Below, one piece after another: positions 1 through 6,032 of a DNA stretch of 6,090 bases. The stretch covers positions 1-6,090 of the forward strand of contig JAOPZU010000597.1 of NCBI GenBank assembly GCA_025963955.1, in the 5' to 3' direction. The notes below the pieces were generated by a model. It worked only from the letters and a program-made list of their open reading frames with translations. It was not told where the DNA came from and did no database searches. A program made the translations under genes and the position numbers. The stretch comes from Solirubrobacterales bacterium. Lineage in GTDB: Bacteria; Actinomycetota; Thermoleophilia; Solirubrobacterales; Solirubrobacteraceae. Each line of letters begins with the position of its first letter. The first letter of the stretch is position 1.

Positions 1-1126
1 TCGCGCTGACCAGCAGCCGCGGCTTGTGGGCCTTGGCGCCCGGCGCCCCGCTCCCGGCGGTGGTCCCGCTACCGGCGGTGGTCCCGCCGCCCGCGGTCGT
101 CCCGCCGCCCGCAGTCGTCCCGCCACCTGCGGTGGTCCCGCCACCGGCGGTCGTACCGCACGGTCCGCCCGCGTAGCACGCGAGCGGCGGCTCGGACGTC
201 AGGAGCGCTCCGCCGGCGAATTGCGCGCCGACCTTCGCGAACGCGGCGGTCGTGTCGCCCAGGCCGGTGATGGGGTTCACCCCAGGCTGGGCGATCTGGA
301 GGCAGACGGCGCGGTCGATGCGGGCGGGGTCGGCCGGACCGTCGTGCGTGAGGGCGTCGACGGCGAGGGCGTAGCCGACGGGGTCCGTGCTGCCCAGCAC
401 GAGGTGCTCGGAGGTGTTGGTCGGGCAGATGTCCTGCGTGGCGACGTTCGTCCGCGCGCCGTTCCCGCTGCGCAGCGGGGTGCTGCCGGTCGCGGCGTCG
501 GCGTTCGGGGTGACGATCTCGTCGTTGTGCGTGAAGACGCTCGTGTAGGAGATGCCGGCGAACGTCTCGCCCCCGGCGTTCAACGCGCGGATGAACTTCG
601 CGTCGTCGCGCTGCTGCCAGGTCGCGGCGTTGCAGCTCAGGACGCAGACCGCGCGCGCAGCGCTCGTCCCGTGGTTGGACGCGGCCAGCCCGACCAGGTC
701 GTCGACCATCTCCCGGGTGTCGGGGAAGAACTTCAGGCCCCACCGCGGGACCATCCCGCCCTGGCTGTGGCCGATGACGTCGATGCGGCGGCCCGCCCGG
801 GCGTGCATGGTGCGGATCGCGGCCACGACGTACTCCGCCGCGACCTGGATGTCGCCCGTGGCGTGCTCCGGGAGCGTCACCGTGCAGGAGGACAGACCGA
901 GCTTCTGCAGCGCCGGCACGTAGTTCGTCGCGAAGAAGTCCGGGTCCTCGCCCGTGCCTGGCACGAGCAGCACGGGCGGGCGCCCCGCGGCAAGATCCCC
1001 GTGGCACGCGAGGCTCGCGTCCAGTTGCGGAGCCGGGACCGTGAGGGCCGGGGAGTCGGCCCGCGCCACCCCGACCAGGGCGGACAGGAGCAGGCACGTG
1101 CAGAGCAGCAGGCGGGACATGCCCAT
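1..1126 (-). CDS. Secreted CalB-like lipase/esterase, C-terminus cut by window edge
   Basis: This is a serine hydrolase, probably a secreted lipase or esterase. Numbering is from the ATG at 1120; an in-frame ATG at 1126 adds two residues, and neither start has a clear Shine-Dalgarno. Residues 1-21 look like a signal peptide (MSRLLLCTCLLLSALVGVARA, cut before Asp22). The mature part follows Candida antarctica lipase B closely: LLVPGTG with oxyanion Thr56, nucleophile Ser119 in GHSQGG, likely acid Asp200 in HNDEIVTP, likely His239 in SEHL. Spacings between these residues differ from CalB by only 1-2. Cys39/Cys79 and Cys232/Cys273 sit where CalB has disulfides. After about residue 315 comes a Gly/Thr/Ala repeat tail, then AHKPRLLVSA, where the window ends; the total length is unknown. 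The gene is divergent from the acyl-CoA synthetase. Its fold assignment is firm from motifs; natural substrate and regulation are unknown. Confidence 0.88.
   Translation of the reverse strand, partial: MGMSRLLLCTCLLLSALVGVARADSPALTVPAPQLDASLACHGDLAAGRPPVLLVPGTGEDPDFFATNYVPALQKLGLSSCTVTLPEHATGDIQVAAEYVVAAIRTMHARAGRRIDVIGHSQGGMVPRWGLKFFPDTREMVDDLVGLAASNHGTSAARAVCVLSCNAATWQQRDDAKFIRALNAGGETFAGISYTSVFTHNDEIVTPNADAATGSTPLRSGNGARTNVATQDICPTNTSEHLVLGSTDPVGYALAVDALTHDGPADPARIDRAVCLQIAQPGVNPITGLGDTTAAFAKVGAQFAGGALLTSEPPLACYAGGPCGTTAGGGTTAGGGTTAGGGTTAGGGTTAGSGTTAGSGAPGAKAHKPRLLVSA
50..157 (-). repeat. Six tandem 18-bp repeats coding GTTAGG/GTTAGS
   Basis: Six in-frame 18-bp units lie in the lipase C-terminal region. 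Read on the minus strand they encode four copies of GTTAGG followed by two of GTTAGS (residues 322-357). Units differ mainly at third codon positions, so the peptide is better conserved than the DNA. It is probably a flexible linker between the lipase domain and a further C-terminal part outside the window. Unit number may vary among strains. Confidence 0.9.
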
Positions 1127-1208
1127 CGGAACCCGGCGGATGCGCGTTCGATGCCGTCGCGCAGCGGGAGAACCCGTGGGACCGTCGGAAGCCCGACACG
1201 GCGAACGC

Positions 1209-1238
1209 TTGCTATCCCGACCGGGCGCCCGGTAGCTT
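1209..1238 (+). promoter_or_regulatory. Predicted promoter of acyl-CoA synthetase gene
   Basis: TTGCTA (1209-1214) and TAGCTT (1233-1238) form a sigma70-like -35/-10 pair with an 18-bp spacer, about 70 bp upstream of the synthetase start. The spacer and the first base of the -10 are covered by palindrome O1. The same geometry recurs at the BVMO and esterase promoters, which raises confidence above that of a lone hexamer match. The predicted transcription start is near 1245. Confidence 0.6.
1217..1235 (+). promoter_or_regulatory. Operator O1 (palindromic repressor site)
   Basis: CCGACCGGGCGCCCGGTAG contains a perfect 14-bp palindrome, ACCGGGCGCCCGGT (1220-1233). It differs from O3 at one of 19 positions and from O2 at two. 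It overlaps the spacer and -10 of the synthetase promoter, so a bound protein should block transcription. The size and shape fit a TetR-family dimer site (inference). It is also about 90 bp upstream of the divergent lipase and could affect that gene. Confidence 0.75.
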
Positions 1239-1295
1239 GCGAACAGTAGGGCCGTGGAGTCGTTCTTCCCGCGGCGCGTCGATCCCCGGAACCGC

Positions 1296-1300
1296 GAGGT
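1296..1300 (+). promoter_or_regulatory. Shine-Dalgarno that fixes the synthetase start
   Basis: GAGGT lies 8 bases before the ATG at 1309. It favours that ATG over the in-frame TTG at 1237, which would lie within the predicted -10 (its first two bases are the last two of the hexamer) and upstream of the expected transcript start. Confidence 0.65.
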
Positions 1301-1308
1301 GCTGCAGC

Positions 1309-2919
1309 ATGAACGTCGCATGGTGGCTCGAGCACGCAGCCGACGACGCGCCGGAACGGGTCGCGCTCGTGGACGGGCGGGCCGGCGAGGAGCTGACCTA
1401 CGCCGAGCTCCGGGATCGCGCGAGAAGCGTCGCCGCCGCTCTACGGGATGAGCTGGGGGTGGGGCCCGGAGACGTCGTCGCGACCATCCTCCCCGACGAC
1501 TGCTGGCACACCGCGATCCTCTACGGGCTGCTGCGCCTCGGGGCGATCTTCTCCGGGTTCAACCGGACCCTGCACCTGGAGAAGTTCGCGATGGACATCG
1601 AGCGCTCGGGGGTGCGGGTCCTCGTCGTCGGCAGCGACTACGTGGAGGTCGGGCAGGCCCTGCTCCGGCAGACCGCCCTCGAGCATCTGGTCGTCTGCGG
1701 ACCACAGGTGCCCGAAGGCCTGCCGGACCTTCGCGTCCTCGCGCGCGCCCGCAGCCGCGCGGTCGTCCCGGTCGCCCCGCGCGGGGGCGAGGACATCGCC
1801 GCCGTGAACTTCACGGGAGGGACGTCGGGCGTCGCGAAGGGCGTCATCTTCACGCACGACAAGCTCTCGCTGTCGGCGCAGGCGTCCGTCTTCTACGACC
1901 GGCTGACCTCACGCGACGTGAACCTCACCGTCATCTCGCTCTACCATTCCGGCGGCATCCACGATGCGGTCAAGTGGGTGATCGCGAAGGGCAGGGTCGT
2001 GCTCTGCGGCGGCTGGGAGGCCGATCTGGCCGCGCGCCTCATCCGGGAGCAGGGGGTCACGTGGATCTACTTCATCGTCCCGACGATGGTCCGTGACCTC
2101 ATGCGGCACCCGGACTACGCGACCCTGCCGCTCGACGGCATGAGCGCCATCCTCTGCGGCGAGCCGGTGCCGGCCGAGCTCGAGCGCGCGCTGCTCGCCC
2201 GCGGCATGCGCGTGAGCAACTCCTACGGGATGACGGAGACGATGCCCGTCGGCATCCTGAAGCCGCTCGCGGCTCACGGCGACCCGGCGCCCGCCGGCTC
2301 GTGCGGCAGACCGCAGCCCGAGCTGTGCGACGTGGTGCTGAAGGACCTCGCCACGGGGGCGCACGTCCTGGAACCCGGTGTTCCCGGCGAGATCTGCGTG
2401 CGCGGCGCCGTGGTGACACCCGGGTACCACAACGATCCAGAGCGCACGGCCGCCGCCTTCGACGATGAGGGCTTCCTCCACACCCGCGACGTGGCGTCGT
2501 TCGACGCCGAGGGATGGTTCTGGCTCGGCGGCCGCACGGACGACATCATCAACACCGGCGCCGAGAAGATCTCGCTCATCGAGGTCGAGGAGGTGCTGCG
2601 CCGGCACCCCGACGTGCTCGACGTCGCGTGCGTCGGGGTCGCGCACGAGCGCTTCGGTGAGGCGCCCGCCGCGTTCGTCGTCATGCGCGACGGTCCGGAC
2701 GACGAGGAGGCGGTGGCCCGGACGCTGGACGCCCACTGCCTCGAGGACCTCGAGCGGTGGAAGCGCCCGCGGCTCTACGCCGTCCTCGAGGAGATCCCGC
2801 GGACCGTCCCGAAGCGCACCAAGGACCTCAGGCGCCTGCGGGCCCTCCTGGAGGACGTACGAGTGCCCGACGGGACGGCCGTCGTGACGCTCGGGGCGGC
2901 GCTCGCCGCCCGCGCCTGA
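1309..2919 (+). CDS. AMP-forming acyl-CoA synthetase (ANL superfamily)
   Basis: 536 aa, a normal length for a fatty or aromatic acyl-CoA ligase, which activates a carboxylic acid as acyl-AMP and then acyl-CoA in the cytoplasm. Motifs in order: the P-loop A3 as FTGGTSGVAKG (168-178); A5 as YGMTE (306-310); A7 with Asp394 in HTRD, where most members have TGD; A8/hinge as GRTDDIINTGAEKIS (408-422). The C-terminal A10 motif reads PRTVPKRTK (497-505): the usual Gly-Lys is Lys502-Arg503, so the normal catalytic lysine is replaced or shifted. There is no signal peptide or membrane segment. The start at 1309 is chosen for its Shine-Dalgarno and because the protein then begins MNVAWWLEHAADDAPERVAL, typical of the family. 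The O1 operator in its promoter links it to the BVMO and esterase genes, suggesting it activates the acid released there (inference). The exact acid substrate is unknown. Confidence 0.92.
   Translation: MNVAWWLEHAADDAPERVALVDGRAGEELTYAELRDRARSVAAALRDELGVGPGDVVATILPDDCWHTAILYGLLRLGAIFSGFNRTLHLEKFAMDIERSGVRVLVVGSDYVEVGQALLRQTALEHLVVCGPQVPEGLPDLRVLARARSRAVVPVAPRGGEDIAAVNFTGGTSGVAKGVIFTHDKLSLSAQASVFYDRLTSRDVNLTVISLYHSGGIHDAVKWVIAKGRVVLCGGWEADLAARLIREQGVTWIYFIVPTMVRDLMRHPDYATLPLDGMSAILCGEPVPAELERALLARGMRVSNSYGMTETMPVGILKPLAAHGDPAPAGSCGRPQPELCDVVLKDLATGAHVLEPGVPGEICVRGAVVTPGYHNDPERTAAAFDDEGFLHTRDVASFDAEGWFWLGGRTDDIINTGAEKISLIEVEEVLRRHPDVLDVACVGVAHERFGEAPAAFVVMRDGPDDEEAVARTLDAHCLEDLERWKRPRLYAVLEEIPRTVPKRTKDLRRLRALLEDVRVPDGTAVVTLGAALAARA
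2894..2911. other. GC hairpin at the convergent gene ends
   Basis: GGGCGGC-GCTC-GCCGCCC is a perfect 7-bp stem with a 4-base loop inside the last codons of the synthetase gene (residues GAALAAR). It has no T-tract. It could mark the 3' end of the converging BVMO transcript or be a by-product of Ala/Gly codons; I consider termination possible only. Confidence 0.25.
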
Positions 2920-2926
2920 GCGTCCG

Positions 2927-4900
2927 TCAGCCGGCGTCCGGGGCTGCGGCAGGCGCCGTGCGCACGTGGTACTCGGCGAGATCCGGGCGGCGGGTCATGG
3001 ACCAGTAGTCGACGAGACGCCAGGGGGAGTTCGTCACCACCCGTCCGGCCGCGTTCCGGTACCAGTTCTTGGCCCCTTCGTGGGACCAGATCATCCGGTC
3101 GTGTGCCTCGTCCACCCGGCGGACGTAGTCGTCGTGGACGTCCTGGCGGACCTCGACGGCCTCAAGGTCCCGGTCGAGCATCGCCCGCAGCATGCCCATG
3201 ACGTAGCGCACCTGCAGTTCGGCGTGGAACACGACGCTGCCCCCGTGCCCGAGGTTCGTGTTCGGGCCGTAGAGCGTGAAGAGGTTCGGGAAGCCGGGAA
3301 CGGTGATCCCGAGGTGGGCGGTCGCGTCGTCGTCGCCCCAGAGCTCGCGCAGCGTGCGGCCCTCGCGGCCGCGGACCTCCATCGGCCAGATGAGGCGCCG
3401 GGCGTGGAAGCCGGTGGCGTAGACGAGGACGTCGAAGGCGTGATCGGTGCCGTCCGCGGTGCGCACGCCGCCGGCGTTGATGCGCTCGATCGTGCCGGTC
3501 TCCAGCGCGACGTCGTCGCGGACGAGCGCGTCGTACCAGCCGGCGTCCATCAGCATCCGCTTGCCGTAGGGCGGGTAGTCCGGAACGCAGTGCTCGAGCA
3601 GCTCCGGGGCGGCCGCCAGGCGCTCCTGCATATGCCGCGTCAGGAAGCGGCGGTGCTGCTCGTTCTGCGGGTTGATCGAGCGGTGCTGGTCCGGCCAGTC
3701 GGGGTCGATCTGCAGGGTGGGCCAGACGTTGTCGTTCCACAGCCAGAACTGGCGGAAGCGGAACCACCCGGAGTAGAAGGGCACGTTGGCCAGCAGCCAC
3801 TGCACCTCGGGACTGACCTCGCGCCCGAGGTCCGCGTTCGGGACCGCCCACTGCGGGGAGCGCTGGAAGACGGTCACGTGCGCGGCGACGCCGGCGATGG
3901 CGGGGACGAGCTGCATCGCGCTGGCGCCCGTGCCGATGACCGCCACGCGAAGCCCCGCGACGTCGAGGTCATCGGGCCACAGGGCGGTGTGCGCGGCGCG
4001 GCCGTCGAAGTCGTCCATCCCCGGGATGTCGGGGAGCGCCGGCCGGTTGAGCTGGCCGACGGCCGGGACGAAGACCCGCGCGGTGAGCTCCTCGACGACG
4101 CCGTCGCCTGCGCGTGTCCGCACGACCCAGCGGGCGTCCTCCTCGTCCCACGCCGCGTCGAGCACGGCGGTGCCGAAGGTGATGTTCTCGAGCACGCCGT
4201 ACTTGCGGGCGCAGTGCTCGAGGTAGGCGCGGATGTCCGCCCGCCGCGAGTAGTAGCGGGGCCAGTCCGCCTGCTGCTCGAAGGAGAACTGGTACAGGTG
4301 GCTCGGCGAGTCGACGGCGCACCCGGGGTAGGCGTTCTCGAGCCAGGTGCCGCCGAGCTCGGGGTTCTTCTCGAGGATCCGGTACGGGATCCGTGCGCGC
4401 TCGAGCTTGATGGCCATGCACAGGCCGGAGAAGCCGGCGCCGACGATGAGCACCTCGACCTCCTCGCGGCGGCCGACGGTGCGCCGCGGCGACCACGTGG
4501 CATCGCGGTCGGTCAGGCCGATCTCCTCGCAGGCCATCTCGACGTACTCGTCCGCGACGGACTCGCCGACGCAGACGGACATCATCCGCACAAGGACCTC
4601 TCGCGCCGGCACCGAGGTGCGCCGCCCCTCGGTCCGCCAGCCGAGGAGCGCGTCCCGGGCGGCCCGGAGGACATCCTCGAGCGCTTCGGGCGAGAGCCCG
4701 CCGTCGTCGTGATCCTGGCTTCCCCGCGGGCGCTGGGGCGTGTACGGCGGCTCGAGCCAGCGGGTCTCGCCCGTCAGGTGGACGAGCGACATGAGCAGCG
4801 TGGGGATGTGCGCCCGCGCGAGGACGTCGTCGAGCTCCGCGGCGCTGGCCGCGAGCGCCGCCGACACCGGGGTCACGATGCCACCGGCTGCTTCTGACAT
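2927..4900 (-). CDS. Baeyer-Villiger monooxygenase, HAPMO-like (FAD/NADPH)
   Basis: 657 aa type I BVMO, which uses FAD, NADPH and O2 to turn a ketone into an ester or lactone in the cytoplasm. Seen: FAD Rossmann motif GAGFSG (154-159), then ELGGTW (181-186); the BVMO fingerprint FDGRAAHTALWP (298-309, FxGxxxHxxxWP); NADPH Rossmann GTGASA (323-328); FQRSPQW with Arg347, the likely catalytic arginine; DVLVYATGF (490-498); GPNTNLGHGG (545-554). About 145 residues precede the FAD domain, absent from 540-aa cyclohexanone- or phenylacetone-type enzymes but present in 4-hydroxyacetophenone monooxygenase (about 640 aa). I place the start at ATG 4900 (MSEAAGG): the open frame extends upstream to 5017 but would translate through both operators and the promoter. 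The predicted transcript starts near 4905, so the mRNA is nearly leaderless. It is divergent from the esterase gene, with an operator in each promoter. Family is certain; the ketone is unknown. Confidence 0.93.
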   Translation of the reverse strand: MSEAAGGIVTPVSAALAASAAELDDVLARAHIPTLLMSLVHLTGETRWLEPPYTPQRPRGSQDHDDGGLSPEALEDVLRAARDALLGWRTEGRRTSVPAREVLVRMMSVCVGESVADEYVEMACEEIGLTDRDATWSPRRTVGRREEVEVLIVGAGFSGLCMAIKLERARIPYRILEKNPELGGTWLENAYPGCAVDSPSHLYQFSFEQQADWPRYYSRRADIRAYLEHCARKYGVLENITFGTAVLDAAWDEEDARWVVRTRAGDGVVEELTARVFVPAVGQLNRPALPDIPGMDDFDGRAAHTALWPDDLDVAGLRVAVIGTGASAMQLVPAIAGVAAHVTVFQRSPQWAVPNADLGREVSPEVQWLLANVPFYSGWFRFRQFWLWNDNVWPTLQIDPDWPDQHRSINPQNEQHRRFLTRHMQERLAAAPELLEHCVPDYPPYGKRMLMDAGWYDALVRDDVALETGTIERINAGGVRTADGTDHAFDVLVYATGFHARRLIWPMEVRGREGRTLRELWGDDDATAHLGITVPGFPNLFTLYGPNTNLGHGGSVVFHAELQVRYVMGMLRAMLDRDLEAVEVRQDVHDDYVRRVDEAHDRMIWSHEGAKNWYRNAAGRVVTNSPWRLVDYWSMTRRPDLAEYHVRTAPAAAPDAG

Positions 4901-4911
4901 GACATACACAC

Positions 4912-4940
4912 ACCCTACCGGGCGCTCGGTTGGGCGACAA
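4912..4940 (-). promoter_or_regulatory. Predicted promoter of BVMO gene
   Basis: On the minus strand, TTGTCG (4940-4935) and TAGGGT (4917-4912) have a 17-bp spacer. O2 fills most of the spacer and enters the -10. The -10 ends only 11 bases before the BVMO ATG, so the predicted 5' leader is about 5 bases, with no room for a normal Shine-Dalgarno. Confidence 0.6.
4915..4933 (-). promoter_or_regulatory. Operator O2 in BVMO promoter
   Basis: Read toward the BVMO gene it is CCAACCGAGCGCCCGGTAG, matching O3 at 18 of 19 positions. The core ACCGAGCGCCCGGT is a near-perfect palindrome. Its centre is 57 bp from that of O3, and the two copies are inverted relative to each other, matching the divergent genes. 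It is likely bound by the same repressor as O1 and O3 (inference). Confidence 0.78.
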
Positions 4941-4962
4941 GCACGCCGTCGTTCCTTCGAGG

Positions 4963-4992
4963 TTGCCGAACCGACCGAGCGCCCGGTAGCGT
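4963..4992 (+). promoter_or_regulatory. Predicted promoter of leader ORF and esterase
   Basis: TTGCCG (4963-4968) and TAGCGT (4987-4992) with an 18-bp spacer, containing O3. The predicted transcription start is near 4999, about 39 bases before the leader ORF and 116 before the esterase. The arrangement is the same as at the synthetase promoter. Confidence 0.6.
4971..4989 (+). promoter_or_regulatory. Operator O3 in esterase promoter
   Basis: CCGACCGAGCGCCCGGTAG is the copy closest to the consensus of the set. The core ACCGAGCGCCCGGT (4974-4987) is palindromic except for one base pair. It overlaps the promoter spacer and the first bases of the -10. Confidence 0.78.
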
Positions 4993-5014
4993 AGCGGCGG
5001 CGGTGCCCGCCGCT
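4993..5014 (+). other. Hairpin at the 5' end of the esterase mRNA
   Basis: AGCGGCGG (4993-5000) pairs perfectly with CCGCCGCT (5007-5014) around a 6-base loop. It begins right after the -10, so the transcript may start inside its left arm. It could stabilise or structure the leader, or be chance in GC-rich DNA. Confidence 0.3.
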
Positions 5015-5037
5015 CACCCATCAGACGAGGAGACCCC

Positions 5038-5112
5038 ATGTCACGCCGACACGCCGCCCTGCCCACCCTGAGGCCGCTCGCTGCGGGCCCCCTCTCGCCG
5101 GCCGGGGCCTGA
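5038..5112 (+). CDS. 24-aa upstream leader ORF, possibly coupled to the esterase
   Basis: A short ORF, ATG 5038 to TGA 5110-5112, encodes 24 residues beginning MSRRHAALPTLRPL. It has the best Shine-Dalgarno in the region, GAGGAG (5027-5032), 5 bases before its ATG. Its stop lies two bases before the esterase ATG (TGATCATG), and the esterase itself has no good Shine-Dalgarno. This suggests that ribosomes load at the leader and restart on the esterase (translational coupling, inference). The peptide resembles nothing I recognise; it is Ala/Leu/Pro/Arg-rich and has no run of a single amino acid typical of attenuators. Alternatively it is the remnant of an earlier, longer N-terminus lost by a frameshift, since it is in a different frame from the esterase. 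Confidence 0.45.
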   Translation: MSRRHAALPTLRPLAAGPLSPAGA

Positions 5113-5114
5113 TC

Positions 5115-6020
5115 ATGGCCCGCGATTCCCAGGGTCTCGAGCAGGCCAACGCGCTCCTGCGCGGCCTCGTGCCCCCCGGTGAGCTGACGATGGACGACTA
5201 CCGGCGGATCTTCTCGGAGACCTGTGCCGGCCTCGGGCTGGCGGACGACGCCCGCGTGGAGCCCGTCGACGCCGGCGGCGTTCCCGCGCTGTGGGTCAGC
5301 GCCCCGGGCGCCTCCGCGGACCGCGCGATCCTGCACCTGCACTCCGGCGGCTTCGTCATGGGCAGTGCGGAGGACTACCGCGACTTCGCCTACCGGCTCT
5401 CCGCGGCCGCCGGCGCGCGCGTCCTCGCGCTCGACTACCGCCTCGCCCCCGAGCACCCGTTCCCGGCCGCGCTCGACGACGCTCTGGCGGGCTACCGCTG
5501 GCTCGTGGACCAGCTCGGCCCGGGCTGCGTGGCGGTCACGGGCGACTCTGCCGGCGGCGGCCTCGCCGTGTCGCTGCTGCTCGCGCTGCGGGAGGCGGGT
5601 GACGAGCAGCCGCCCGCGGCAGCCGTCATTTCCCCCTTGACCGACCTCGGGGCGACGGGCGAGACGCTGACGACGATGACGGACGATCCGCTCAACCCCG
5701 CGGCGCTCATCCCGATGATGGGCGGGGCCTACCTCGCCGGCAAGGACCCGGCGCAGACGCCGCTGGCCTCGCCGCACTACGGCGAGCTTCACGACCTGGC
5801 CCCGCTGCTCGTCGTGGTCGGGGGCGCCGAGGGCCTGCTCGACGACGCGCGGCGGCTGGCCGCGAAGATCGAGGCGGCCGGCGGCGACGTCGAGCTCCAC
5901 GTCGTGGAGGACATGCCGCACATCCACACGCTGTTCGCGTCCCTCCTGCCCGAGGGCGTGGACAGCATCGAGCGCGTGGCTCGCTTCGTCCGCGAGGGGG
6001 CTGCGACCGAGGTCGCGTGA
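5115..6020 (+). CDS. Alpha/beta-hydrolase esterase, HSL family (family IV)
   Basis: 301 aa, the usual length for a bacterial HSL-family carboxylesterase of the cytoplasm; there is no signal peptide. Seen: oxyanion-hole motif HSGGF (76-80), a variant of the usual HGGGF; DYRLAPEHPFPAAL (107-120), a family hallmark; nucleophile Ser145 in GDSAGG (143-148); likely acid Glu239 in GGAEGLLDDA, where many relatives have Asp; His269 in DMPH. The N-terminal helix region with LVPPGELTMDDYRRIF is normal for the family, so the start at 5115 is probably right although its Shine-Dalgarno is weak. It shares a divergent control region with the BVMO, so it probably hydrolyses the ester that enzyme makes, as in known BVMO-esterase pairs (inference). 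A strong hairpin terminator follows 12 bases after the stop. The family is certain; the substrate is not readable from sequence. Confidence 0.93.
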   Translation: MARDSQGLEQANALLRGLVPPGELTMDDYRRIFSETCAGLGLADDARVEPVDAGGVPALWVSAPGASADRAILHLHSGGFVMGSAEDYRDFAYRLSAAAGARVLALDYRLAPEHPFPAALDDALAGYRWLVDQLGPGCVAVTGDSAGGGLAVSLLLALREAGDEQPPAAAVISPLTDLGATGETLTTMTDDPLNPAALIPMMGGAYLAGKDPAQTPLASPHYGELHDLAPLLVVVGGAEGLLDDARRLAAKIEAAGGDVELHVVEDMPHIHTLFASLLPEGVDSIERVARFVREGAATEVA

Positions 6021-6032
6021 GCACGCGTCAAC

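Noticed and set aside
50..157. CRISPR-like array
   Set aside because: The repeats are directly adjacent 18-bp in-frame coding units without spacers.
69..1199. Minus-strand open frame of 376 codons
   Set aside because: It is on the lipase strand but in another frame; its protein is Arg/Pro-rich with no motif. The correct lipase frame has no stop down to the window edge.
26..1249. Long plus-strand open frame of about 400 codons
   Set aside because: It is antisense to the lipase, whose motifs, signal peptide and triad are clear; its translation is Arg/Gly-rich and without domains, typical of a high-GC shadow frame.
1237..1308. 24-residue N-terminal extension of the synthetase from TTG 1237
   Set aside because: It starts in the predicted -10 box; ATG 1309 has a Shine-Dalgarno and gives the normal family N-terminus.
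2966..4897. Plus-strand open frame of 643 codons
   Set aside because: Antisense shadow of the BVMO gene; no recognisable domain, low-complexity composition.
4901..5017. 39-residue N-terminal extension of the BVMO
   Set aside because: It would be translated through the -10, O2 and O3; the predicted transcript starts downstream of it, and the family start fits ATG 4900.
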